Assembly: GCF_017183135.1 (NCBI RefSeq)
Contig: NZ_JADDXW010000013.1
Location: 1-64,000, forward strand
Source: Aurantimonas marina
GTDB lineage: Bacteria > Pseudomonadota > Alphaproteobacteria > Rhizobiales > Rhizobiaceae
Direction: 5' to 3'
DNA: 64,000 bases
Both the position numbers and the translations under genes were made by a program. Shown here piece by piece: positions 1 through 7,422 of this stretch (its first letter is position 1; the number at the start of each line of letters is the position of its first letter). The notes under the pieces are model-generated. The model saw only the letters and a list, made by a program, of their open reading frames with translations, was not told the origin of the DNA and made no database searches.

Positions 1-174
1 GTCCTCGGCTGCCTCATCCCAATCGGGGCCAATCAGGTTCTCGCCGGGATTGCCGACCCTAACGCTATCGGTGGCGTAGGCCTGGAAGGCGGGAACCTGC
101 CCCATGGGGAGGACCAGCGCGGCGATCGCACCGATCACGGCGACGATCGCGAAACCGAAGAGAATTGCCTTCAA
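1..174 (-). CDS. Small exported or membrane-anchored protein, partial (runs off the left edge)
   Basis: Reading leftward from a TTG at 174 gives MKAILFGFAIVAVIGAIAAL followed by a short polar stretch ending in acidic residues at the window edge. The first 20 or so residues form one hydrophobic segment, so this is either a signal peptide or a single membrane anchor. The TTG overlaps the TGA stop of the preceding gene by two bases (TTGA), which suggests translational coupling and makes it the last visible gene of the formate dehydrogenase operon. I do not recognise the family. The C-terminus lies outside the window, so length and function are unknown. Confidence 0.5.
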   Translation of the reverse strand, partial: MKAILFGFAIVAVIGAIAALVLPMGQVPAFQAYATDSVRVGNPGENLIGPDWDEAAED

Positions 175-992
175 CGCGGTTCTCCCGCCGCCGGCGCACG
201 GTCCGCCGCGTTCTGCTGATGTTGCAGGTCGAGCGCCGCAAGAGCCATAAGCGCTGGGGGCATGTCGACGCCCTCGCGACGCATCTTCCGCGCCGCGGTA
301 TGACAGCCTGCGATGTCGTTGGCCTCGGCCAGCGCCTCGGCTTCGGCCAGCGTCATGTCCGGCTGCTTCTTGGTGGCTTCGGGCGTCTGGGGGATCGGGG
401 CGCTCAGACCGGAGGTCTGGGGGGCGTTGTCCGCATTACCGGCGTTGGGGGCGGGCGCATTGGCGTCGCTGGGCGCCTCAACCGCGGCACCCGCCTGGTT
501 GGACGCTTCCTGGGCCGAACCCGCCTCGTTGCCGTCGGGCACGCCCGCCGCCTGTTGCTCGTTCTCGGCTGCCGATTCGCCGCTGCTTGTCGCCTGCTGC
601 TGCGGCTGTTCCGAGGCCGGACCGCCTGCGGCCGTAGCCTGTGGGCGGTCAGCCTGCGCCGCCGGAGCCTGATTGCCGGCAGAAGGCTGGCCTGCCGACT
701 GGTCATTGACGACCGTAACGTCTTCTTCCGGAGCCGGGGTCAGGAACGCCACCAGCTCAGTGCAGAGATTGGCCGGGCCGGGCGAGGCCGCAGCCTCAGT
801 GCCGGTCTCAGCGTTCGCGGCAGGCGCCGCATCCGTCGCGGGGGGTGGAGTGCCTGCGCCTTGCGGTGCCTCGATTATCGCCGGCGCCTGCGGGGCGCCG
901 GGGGTCGGTTCCCGTGCCGATTGGGCGTGGGTCGCCGTCGCGAGCGTCGTGAAGGCGAAAAGTGCGAATAGGCTGGTACGCATGGTCCTCAC
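171..992 (-). CDS. Ala/Pro-rich secreted protein of the formate dehydrogenase operon
   Basis: 273 residues from a GTG whose last two bases overlap the TGA of the cytochrome b gene (GTGA); an ATG at 983 is an alternative start. The N-terminus is a clear signal peptide (hydrophobic stretch ending in THAQ). It is followed by about 160 residues of low-complexity Ala/Pro/Glu/Gln sequence and a short C-terminal part (from about residue 205) with a helical look and a single Cys (ANDIAGCHTAARKMRR). The overlap with fdoI and the shared strand argue for co-transcription, so a periplasmic accessory role near the dehydrogenase is an inference. No known domain is recognised. The low-complexity composition also produces long antisense open frames, which I judged to be shadows. 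Confidence 0.6.
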   Translation of the reverse strand: MRTMRTSLFALFAFTTLATATHAQSAREPTPGAPQAPAIIEAPQGAGTPPPATDAAPAANAETGTEAAASPGPANLCTELVAFLTPAPEEDVTVVNDQSAGQPSAGNQAPAAQADRPQATAAGGPASEQPQQQATSSGESAAENEQQAAGVPDGNEAGSAQEASNQAGAAVEAPSDANAPAPNAGNADNAPQTSGLSAPIPQTPEATKKQPDMTLAEAEALAEANDIAGCHTAARKMRREGVDMPPALMALAALDLQHQQNAADRAPAAGEPR

Positions 993-2053
993 TCCGCCGG
1001 ATGGGTCTGCGGGATTGGCTGCGGTCCCTTCGCGGTCCTGGCCTGTTCCTCATCGACCCAGAGACTGTGATGGGCCCGGGCCCAGGCCAGATCGACCTCG
1101 CCGCTGCCCATGGCGTCGTAGGCGCCCTCCATACCGAGGGAGCCGATATAGATATGGGCGATGATAATGGCGATCAGCACCATGCCCACCGTGGCGTGGA
1201 CATACTGCGCAATCTGCATGCCCTCGACGTTCAGCACCGAGAAGGGGAAGAGCATCAGGAGACCACTGATCGACAGGGCGAGGCCGCCTAGCGTGACCGA
1301 CCAGAAGATCATTTTCTGACCGGCGTTGAAGCGATGCGCTGGCGGATGCTTGTCGCCGACGAAGCCACCGAACTCCCGGATCCAGCGAATATCGGTCCGG
1401 CTCGGAAGATTGTCCTTGATCCAGACGAAAATCATCAAGACGAGGCCGACCATGAACGCCCACGAGACGAAATTGTGGACGTACTTGGCCCACTGGCTCC
1501 AAGTCGAAAAGGCTTCCGGACCGATGAGTGGGAACAGCAGACGCTTGCCGAAGACATAGTTGAGGCCCGTGATCGCCAAGAGGATGAACGCGGTGGCGGT
1601 CATCCAGTGGTTCAGCCGCTCAAAGAAGCTGAAACGCAAGAGCTTGCGCTCGACCTCCGGGCTGTCCTCGAGCATGATGCGGCCGCGCGAGAAGTAGAAG
1701 GCGGCGAGGGCGACGATCATGCCGATGATGGCAATGGCGCCGATCCACGGCAGCCAGCCCTCGCGAAAGCTCCGGTAGTCGCGGCCTTCCGGCTGCTCCA
1801 GCACCGCGGCCTTGCTGTCCGGGATGCTGACCCGGCCGTCGATCTGGCCACCCTGCAGCGCGTTCAGGAGCTGTTGCTCGGTCGGCGCCTCGGCGGTGGG
1901 GTTCTGGCCGCTGGGATCCGTCCGCACGCCGTCGGTCGGGGCCACTTCGCTCTGGGGCGCGAGATTGTCGTCGCCTTGCTGGGCGAGGACGGGCGTCGCC
2001 AGCATGGCGAGCGCCAGACCGCCGGCGGCGAGGAAGGTTCGAAGCCTGGTCAT
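989..2053 (-). CDS. fdoI: Formate dehydrogenase gamma subunit, cytochrome b556 type
   Basis: 354 residues. This membrane subunit would carry electrons from the Fe-S subunit to the quinone pool through two b hemes. After a cleavable signal (ending near LATPVLAQ) there is a Gln/Glu/Pro-rich periplasmic stretch, an extra membrane segment (GWLPWIGAIAIIGMIVALAA) and then the usual four-helix cytochrome b domain. Candidate heme ligands are the His residues in RLNHWMTA, KYVHNFVSW, QYVHATVG and IIAHIYIG. The ATG at 2053 was chosen because signal peptide and family length fit; the open frame upstream only shadows fdhB. It follows fdhB by 10 bp. The extra N-terminal helix makes it longer than the E. 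coli FdnI type, but such extended forms are known with FDH3-type enzymes. Confidence 0.92.
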   Translation of the reverse strand: MTRLRTFLAAGGLALAMLATPVLAQQGDDNLAPQSEVAPTDGVRTDPSGQNPTAEAPTEQQLLNALQGGQIDGRVSIPDSKAAVLEQPEGRDYRSFREGWLPWIGAIAIIGMIVALAAFYFSRGRIMLEDSPEVERKLLRFSFFERLNHWMTATAFILLAITGLNYVFGKRLLFPLIGPEAFSTWSQWAKYVHNFVSWAFMVGLVLMIFVWIKDNLPSRTDIRWIREFGGFVGDKHPPAHRFNAGQKMIFWSVTLGGLALSISGLLMLFPFSVLNVEGMQIAQYVHATVGMVLIAIIIAHIYIGSLGMEGAYDAMGSGEVDLAWARAHHSLWVDEEQARTAKGPQPIPQTHPAE

Positions 2054-2063
2054 CCTCGTCACC

Positions 2064-2660
2064 TCAGGCTCCGATCGTTTCGCCATAGGCCGTCTGCCAG
2101 CCCCAGGCGCCGGTACCGTAGCCGCGCTTGGCGACCCGCTCCTTGTAGATCGTCGCGATGATGTCGCCGTCGCCGGCCAGCAGCGACTTGGTCGAGCACA
2201 TCTCGGCGCACATCGGCAGCTTGCCCTCGGCAATGCGGTTCTTGCCGTATTTGGCGTATTCCGCCTCAGAGTTGTCGGCTTCGGGACCGCCGGCGCAATA
2301 GGTGCACTTGTCCATCTTGCCACGCGAGCCGAAATTGCCGACCCGCGGATATTGCGGGGCGCCGAACGGGCAGGCGTAGAAACAGTAGCCGCAGCCGATG
2401 CACAGATCCTTGGAATGCAGCACCACGCCGTCCTCGGTGGTGAAAAAGCAGTCCACCGGGCACACCGCCGCACAGGGGGCGTCGGTGCAGTGCATGCAGG
2501 CCATCGACACGGAGCGCTCGCCCGGCTTGCCGTCGTTCAGCGTCACCACGCGCCGCCGGTTGATGCCCCAAGGCACGTCGTGCTCGTTCTTGCACGCCGT
2601 CACGCAGGCATTGCACTCGATGCAGCGATCGGAGTCGCAGAGAAATTTAAGCCGCGCCAT
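2064..2660 (-). CDS. fdh3B: Formate dehydrogenase beta subunit, four-cluster ferredoxin type (FDH3 beta)
   Basis: 198 residues. It passes electrons from the molybdenum subunit to the cytochrome b subunit. Four Cys-rich groups typical of the HybA/DmsB/FdnH family are visible: CDSDRCIECNACVTAC, CMHCTDAPCAAVCP, CIGCGYCFYACP and CTYC with the later MCAEMC. It lacks the C-terminal membrane helix of E. coli FdnH, so it is the short FDH3 form held by partners. It starts 13 bp after fdhA and ends 10 bp before fdoI. No signal peptide is present; it presumably crosses the membrane with FdhA through Tat. Confidence 0.94.
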   Translation of the reverse strand: MARLKFLCDSDRCIECNACVTACKNEHDVPWGINRRRVVTLNDGKPGERSVSMACMHCTDAPCAAVCPVDCFFTTEDGVVLHSKDLCIGCGYCFYACPFGAPQYPRVGNFGSRGKMDKCTYCAGGPEADNSEAEYAKYGKNRIAEGKLPMCAEMCSTKSLLAGDGDIIATIYKERVAKRGYGTGAWGWQTAYGETIGA

Positions 2661-2673
2661 TATCTCGCTCCCC

Positions 2674-5610
2674 TTATGCCGCCGCGATCTGGCACAGCAC
2701 GACCTTGGTCTCCTGCATGCCGGTGACCGGGTCGAAACCGTAAGTCGTGATGGTGTTGACGGATTCGCCGAGCACGATCGGGTCGGTGCCCGCCGGATAG
2801 TATGGACGCAAGTCCTCTCCCTGGTACCGGCCCGAGAAGTGGAATGGCATGAAGGCGACCCCGGGCGCGACCCGCTCGGTGACCAGCGCCTTCACCCGCG
2901 TCCTTGCGTCGTTCTCGGTGCCCGAGACCCAGACATACTGCCCGTCCTCGACGCCGCGGGCCGAGGCGTCGGCCGGATTGATTTCGACAAACATCTCTTG
3001 TTGCAGCTCCGCCAGCCAGCGGTTGGAGCGGGTTTCTTCGCCACCGCCCTCGTATTCCACGAGGCGGCCCGAGGTCAGGACGATCGGGAAGTTCGCGGCA
3101 ACGTTCCGCTCGATTGCGGCCTGCTGCACGGAATAGCCGATATTCGGAATGCGGAACTGCCGCTCGTCGGGTCGGGTCGGGTACATCTCGACCAGATCGG
3201 GCCGCGGCGTGTAGATCGGCTCGCGGTGCACGGGGACCGGATCGGGCAGGTTCCAGGCGACCACCCGGGCCTTGCCGTTGCCGTAATGCATGACGCCGTG
3301 GTCCATGCAGACGCGCTGGATGCCGCCCGACAGATCCGTCGCCCAGCTGACCGCGTCGACCTTGTCGCCGCCGACCCGCTGGATCGTCGCCAGCTCCTCC
3401 GGCCGCAGATCGGCATCCCAGCCGAGCTTGCGCAGGATGCCGTAATTGAACTCGGGGTAACCGTCCGTGAGCCAGGAGCCCTCGGAATAGGAATCCTCGG
3501 CCAGCAGCGTCTCACCGTTCCGCTCGACGCCGAAGCGCGCCCGGAAAGTGCCGCCGCCTTCCCACACCGGAATGTCGGTGCGGTAGAGGATCGGCGAGCC
3601 CGGATGCTTCATCTCAGGCGTGCCCCAGCACGGCCAGGGCAGGCCATAATATTCGCCGCCGACTTCCGGCGCGTCGGCCGGGGCGCGCAGGCTGATCAGG
3701 TCGAACTTGTCCTGATGACGCATATGCGCCTTCAGCCGTTCCGGCGACTGGCCGCAATAGCCGGTGGAGAAGCCGCCGCGATTGATCTCCCGCAGGATGT
3801 CCTCCGCCGAGACCTTGCTGTTCTCCACCGCGATGTTCTTGAACATCGGGTCGGCGAAGCCGAGCTTGACCGCGAAGTCGTGGATCACCGCGTAGTCGTC
3901 GCGGGACTCGAAGGCGGGTTCGACGATCTGCTCGCCCCATTGCAGCGACCTGTTCGACGCGGTGCGCGAACCCTCGGTCTCCAGCGAGGTGGCGATGGGC
4001 AGGAGATAGGTGCCGTTGCGACGGCCCTTGATGGCGCCGAAAGTGGTGGCATGGGGATCAGCGACCACCAGCAGTTCCAGCTTCTCAAGCGCCTGCAGCA
4101 TTTCCGGCATGCGGGTGACGGTGTTGCCGCCATGGCCCATGATGAACATGCCGCGCAAGGGCGAGCGCTGGTCGATCTCCTCCGGCGGCAGGCTGACCGC
4201 GTCGAACCACCGTGTCGAGGTGATCCCCGGCGTCTCCATGTTTTCCTTGCGGGTGCGCGGCTCGCGCCCGCCCTTCGCCGGGACTTCGTCGAAGCGGCTC
4301 TGCAGCCACTCATATTCGACTTCCCAGACCCGCGACCAATGCTTCCAGCCGCCTTCGGTCAGGCCGTAATAGAGCGGCAGCGAGGTGACATCGAGGCCGA
4401 GATCGGTCGCACCCTGCACATTGGTGTGGCCACGGAAAATATTGGCGCCGGTGCCGGGCTTGCCGACATTGCCGGTGGCCAGGCACAGCGTGCAGTAGGC
4501 CCGCACATTGGCCGTGCCGACCGTGTGCTGGGTGGCGCCCATGCACCAGATCAGCGTCGACGGCCGTTCCTGTGAGAACAGGTAAGCAACGTGCTTCAGC
4601 TGTTCGCCGGACACGCCCGAGACGCGCTCGACCTCCTCCGGCGTCCATCTGGCGACTTCCTTGCGGACCTCTTCCATACCGTAGACGCGGGTGCGGATGA
4701 ACTCCTTGTCCTCCCAGCCATTCTCGAAGACGTGCCAGAGAATCCCCCAGATGACCGGAATGTCGGTTCCGGCGCGCAGCCGCAGATATTCGGTGCCGTG
4801 GGCGGCGGTGCGGGTGAAGCGCGGATCGATGACGATCAGATTGGCGCGGTTCAACTCCTTGCCGGCCAGCACGTGCTGCATGGCGACCGGATGGGCCTCA
4901 GCCGGATTACCGCCCATGATGATCATGGTCTTGGCGTTGCGGATATCGTTGTAGGAATTGGTCTGGGCGCCGTAGCCCCAGGTATTGGCGACACCCGCCA
5001 CGGTGGTGGAATGGCAGATGCGAGCCTGGTGATCGACCGAGTTGGTGCCCCAGAAAGCGCCGAACTTGCGGAACAGATAGGCGCCCTCGTTGGTGAACTT
5101 GGCCGAGCCGAGGAGATACATGGCGTCGGCGCCGGAGCTCTCGCGAATCTCCAGCATCTTGTCGCCGATCTCGTCGATCGCCTGCTGCCAGGAAAGTCGC
5201 TGCCACTCGCCGTCGACGAGCTTCAGCGGATATTTCAGCCGCCGGTCGCCATGCACGATCTCGCGGATGGCCGCGCCCTTGGCGCAGTGGGTGCCGCGAT
5301 TGATCGGGCTGGCCCAGCTAGGCTCCTGACCGGTCCAGACGCCGTTTTGCACCTCGGCCGTGACCGTGCAGCCCACGGAACAATGGGTGCAGATGTTCTT
5401 CTTGATCTCGATCGGCACGCCGGGCATCGGCGCAATGACGGCCGCAGCCTTCTGCACGGCACCCGGCATCGTGGCACCGAAGGCGGCGAGACCGCCGACG
5501 GCCAGTCCCGACTGCTTCAGGAAGGTGCGGCGGTCGAGCCCGGCGGGGCGACCGGCCGAGACGGATGAGCAGAACTGGCCGGGTTGACCGGCCTTGCGTT
5601 TGGTGAGCAT
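2674..5610 (-). CDS. fdhA: Formate dehydrogenase alpha (catalytic) subunit, molybdopterin, Cys form
   Basis: 978 residues. It oxidises formate to CO2 at a bis-pterin molybdenum centre and is exported folded. The N-terminus carries a twin-arginine signal (DRRTFLKQSG, about residues 26-35). The 4Fe-4S site is C74, C77, C81 and C109 (CTHCSVGC ... HCAKG). The metal ligand is C199 in HQARICHS, with the conserved His next to it, where E. coli FdnG has selenocysteine, so no UGA decoding is needed. The C-terminal dinucleotide-binding fold is complete. The start at 5610 gives the Tat signal close to the N-terminus and lies 7 bp after the small Tat-protein gene; the longer frame upstream only shadows that gene. 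Confidence 0.95.
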   Translation of the reverse strand: MLTKRKAGQPGQFCSSVSAGRPAGLDRRTFLKQSGLAVGGLAAFGATMPGAVQKAAAVIAPMPGVPIEIKKNICTHCSVGCTVTAEVQNGVWTGQEPSWASPINRGTHCAKGAAIREIVHGDRRLKYPLKLVDGEWQRLSWQQAIDEIGDKMLEIRESSGADAMYLLGSAKFTNEGAYLFRKFGAFWGTNSVDHQARICHSTTVAGVANTWGYGAQTNSYNDIRNAKTMIIMGGNPAEAHPVAMQHVLAGKELNRANLIVIDPRFTRTAAHGTEYLRLRAGTDIPVIWGILWHVFENGWEDKEFIRTRVYGMEEVRKEVARWTPEEVERVSGVSGEQLKHVAYLFSQERPSTLIWCMGATQHTVGTANVRAYCTLCLATGNVGKPGTGANIFRGHTNVQGATDLGLDVTSLPLYYGLTEGGWKHWSRVWEVEYEWLQSRFDEVPAKGGREPRTRKENMETPGITSTRWFDAVSLPPEEIDQRSPLRGMFIMGHGGNTVTRMPEMLQALEKLELLVVADPHATTFGAIKGRRNGTYLLPIATSLETEGSRTASNRSLQWGEQIVEPAFESRDDYAVIHDFAVKLGFADPMFKNIAVENSKVSAEDILREINRGGFSTGYCGQSPERLKAHMRHQDKFDLISLRAPADAPEVGGEYYGLPWPCWGTPEMKHPGSPILYRTDIPVWEGGGTFRARFGVERNGETLLAEDSYSEGSWLTDGYPEFNYGILRKLGWDADLRPEELATIQRVGGDKVDAVSWATDLSGGIQRVCMDHGVMHYGNGKARVVAWNLPDPVPVHREPIYTPRPDLVEMYPTRPDERQFRIPNIGYSVQQAAIERNVAANFPIVLTSGRLVEYEGGGEETRSNRWLAELQQEMFVEINPADASARGVEDGQYVWVSGTENDARTRVKALVTERVAPGVAFMPFHFSGRYQGEDLRPYYPAGTDPIVLGESVNTITTYGFDPVTGMQETKVVLCQIAAA

Positions 5611-5617
5611 CACCGCC

Positions 5618-5842
5618 TCACTTGTCCTGCAGCGTTTCGTAGCCGTTAGTCCGGTAGAACGCCTGCACGTCCGGGCTGTCGGGCTGATATTTAGGCCGCG
5701 TCTCGTCGGTCCCGGGATCGTAGGCCTCGGCCTCATCGACGAAGGCCGGCGCCGTCACGGCTGCGGCCGTCGCGGCGCCGGCCACACCCGTGGCCTTGCG
5801 AAGGAAGGCGCGTCGATTGAGATCAGGCTTGTCTTTGGCCAT
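5618..5842 (-). CDS. Formate dehydrogenase region Tat-signal protein (TIGR02811 type)
   Basis: 74 residues. It consists almost entirely of a twin-arginine signal (NRRAFLRKATG, residues 9-19), an Ala-rich hydrophobic stretch and about 35 polar residues containing FYRTNGYETL. This architecture and position, directly before the catalytic subunit, match the family known as formate dehydrogenase region TAT target. The molecular role of that family is unclear; co-export or stabilisation of the enzyme is usually suspected. The stop lies 7 bp before the fdhA start, so the two are probably translated from one message. Confidence 0.88.
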   Translation of the reverse strand: MAKDKPDLNRRAFLRKATGVAGAATAAAVTAPAFVDEAEAYDPGTDETRPKYQPDSPDVQAFYRTNGYETLQDK

Positions 5843-5896
5843 GGTCGTCTCCCATTTCCGCGCCGGCGCGCGGGCCGCGATCGTCTCTCAGCAGTC

Positions 5897-6541
5897 TCAT
5901 GCGACCAGCGCCTGCGAGTCGGCCTCGATTGTCATGAAGCTGCGGCCGACACGACCGACACACCGATAAAAATCTGCTGATGGGGCCATTTCGAGATCCG
6001 CAAAGAAGCGGTCCATCCATGGCGCCAAATGTCGGGCGAAGAAGTTTCGGGTTGCGCTCTCCGAAGCCGCGAAGCGTCCGCCGATCAGCCCGGCCATGAT
6101 CTCGCAGAGAACCCCGACATGATCCTCGAGTTCGACAAGGTTTTCGGCGCGTTCGATGCCGAGCCGCGCGAGGTCCTGCCGCAGGCGGGCCAGCGGCTTC
6201 TCGCGCAGGAATCCGGTCAGGTAATAGGAGCCGTAGGGCACCAGTTCGCCGCGACCGACGCCGATGAAGAGGTTGAAATACTCGCGCTCCAGACGCGCCG
6301 GATCGGCCCGGCGCGCAGCCTCCGCAAGCGCCGTGTGACTGCGTCCGAGCGGAGTCGAATCGCCGGACAATTCCGCGACCAGCGCTAGCGTCTCGGCCCT
6401 GGGCGCCCGAGCCGTGAGAACGGTCAGCAGGCCGTAATGCTGGACGCGGAATGCATCGACCGGATCGAGCGCCACGCGCGACGGTGCCGAATCCGGCGAG
6501 GCAGCGCCGCTAAGGCTGGATGCGGTAGGCCTTTCGGTCAT
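5897..6541 (-). CDS. TorD/DmsD-family molybdoenzyme chaperone
   Basis: 214 residues, predicted cytoplasmic and all-helical. TorD-type chaperones bind Tat signals of molybdenum enzymes and hold them back until cofactor is inserted. The family signature is seen as EYFNLFIGVGRGELVPYGSY followed by YLTGFLREKPL and an ELEDHVGVL-type helix with E and H. It lies upstream of the Tat protein and fdhA, so FdhA is the likely client. The first 30 residues are Ala/Ser/Pro-rich and unlike the family core; a later start cannot be excluded, but no better ribosome site is seen. Confidence 0.9.
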   Translation of the reverse strand: MTERPTASSLSGAASPDSAPSRVALDPVDAFRVQHYGLLTVLTARAPRAETLALVAELSGDSTPLGRSHTALAEAARRADPARLEREYFNLFIGVGRGELVPYGSYYLTGFLREKPLARLRQDLARLGIERAENLVELEDHVGVLCEIMAGLIGGRFAASESATRNFFARHLAPWMDRFFADLEMAPSADFYRCVGRVGRSFMTIEADSQALVA

Positions 6542-6586
6542 CTCGGCGCTTTCATGGGTGTATCATTACCCGTTGATATAGAACGA

Positions 6587-6601
6587 GAACCTAGATGGTT
6601 C
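6587..6601. promoter_or_regulatory. Inverted repeat GAACC-N5-GGTTC upstream of torD/fdh genes
   Basis: GAACCTAGATGGTTC is a perfect 5-bp inverted repeat with a 5-bp spacer, about 46-60 bp upstream of the torD-like start. Together with the second palindrome at 6626-6640 it is a candidate operator for the formate dehydrogenase genes. The regulator is unknown. Confidence 0.35.
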
Positions 6602-6625
6602 CGGGGTTTCTGCAAGCTCTTTCGA

Positions 6626-6640
6626 ACGGTTCTAAACCGT
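6626..6640. promoter_or_regulatory. Perfect palindrome ACGGTT-CTA-AACCGT upstream of torD/fdh genes
   Basis: A 6-bp perfect inverted repeat with a 3-bp spacer, about 85-99 bp upstream of the torD-like start and just after the DUF3306 gene. It shares GGTT/AACC arms with the site at 6587-6601. A role as operator is more likely than a terminator because no T-run follows on either strand. Confidence 0.35.
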
Positions 6641-6650
6641 GGACGGCTAC

Positions 6651-7331
6651 CTAAACCGGCAGTGCGCCGCCATGTCGCGGCGGCTGGCGTTGCGAGGCCC
6701 ATTCCGGGGTATCCGGCGCCGATTCCGCTGGCCTGTCGGCGACTTCGCGGTCTGCGGTGCTGGTCGTCTCGGCGAGGTGAGAAGCCGGCTCCTCCGGCGG
6801 TGCCGCAACCGCCTCGGCGGGTGCCGCGTCGGCGTTGGCTTCGTCCCCGGTCGTGACCATCGGTTCGCTGGTCTCTGCAGCAGCCGGCTGCTCCCGGCCG
6901 AAGATGTCCCGGACCATCTGCGCGACGTCAGTCGTGGCGGACAGTGGTCCCGAGACTGGTACCCCCCCGGGCACGTTCCAGTCCCAGGCGTAGTCCCGCG
7001 CATCGCCCACATAGTCGCGAATGGCGGGGTCCAGCGACCAAAGCCGCCGCATGGCGCGATTGCGCAGCGACGCGGGAACGCCCTTGCGCAGGAAGGCGGT
7101 GACGTCGGACGTGGCGGTCAGGTCGTCTGGATCGGGGAGCGCCGCCAGTTCCTCCGGCGTCATCGGCGCATCGGCGGATGGAGGGAGCGCGCCATCGTCG
7201 TCCGGCGTCGCTGTCGCGCCGCATGAGCCGGACGTTCCGGCCGGGCGAGCCGCATCAGGTTCGAGAGGCCTGTCCGCCTCTGCGACCTCGCGCTTGCGCC
7301 GCGACCAGCGGGAGAGGAAGTCGTTGCTCAA
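6651..7331 (-). CDS. DUF3306 family protein
   Basis: 226 residues. The N-terminus SNDFLSRWSRRKREV and the middle block LPDPDDLTATSDVTAFLRKG, VPASLRNRAMRRLWSLDP and RDYVGDARDYAWDWNVPGG are characteristic of DUF3306. The last 80 residues are low-complexity Ala/Glu/Pro. DUF3306 genes occur next to formate dehydrogenase and DUF3305 genes in many proteobacteria, with a presumed but unproven role in making the enzyme. It sits between the 4Fe-4S protein gene (92 bp upstream) and torD (109 bp downstream). Confidence 0.88.
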   Translation of the reverse strand: MSNDFLSRWSRRKREVAEADRPLEPDAARPAGTSGSCGATATPDDDGALPPSADAPMTPEELAALPDPDDLTATSDVTAFLRKGVPASLRNRAMRRLWSLDPAIRDYVGDARDYAWDWNVPGGVPVSGPLSATTDVAQMVRDIFGREQPAAAETSEPMVTTGDEANADAAPAEAVAAPPEEPASHLAETTSTADREVADRPAESAPDTPEWASQRQPPRHGGALPV

Positions 7332-7422
7332 GCCTGTCGCCTTTGCATTTGGGACGTTGCGTCATGATCTGCTGCAAGAAGAACTAGCCGCATGACGCCG
7401 TGGGTCGAGCGGGCGGCGCGGG

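Noticed and set aside
165-971. Long plus-strand frame opposite the Ala/Pro-rich secreted protein
   Set aside because: Arg/Gly-rich composition typical of antisense frames in GC-rich DNA; the minus strand has a signal peptide and operon overlap.
2398-4575. 725-codon plus-strand frame opposite fdhA
   Set aside because: No domain motifs; fdhA on the other strand is unmistakable.
5012-5016. Possible selenocysteine in FdhA
   Set aside because: The metal-ligand codon encodes Cys (HQARICHS), so no UGA is involved.
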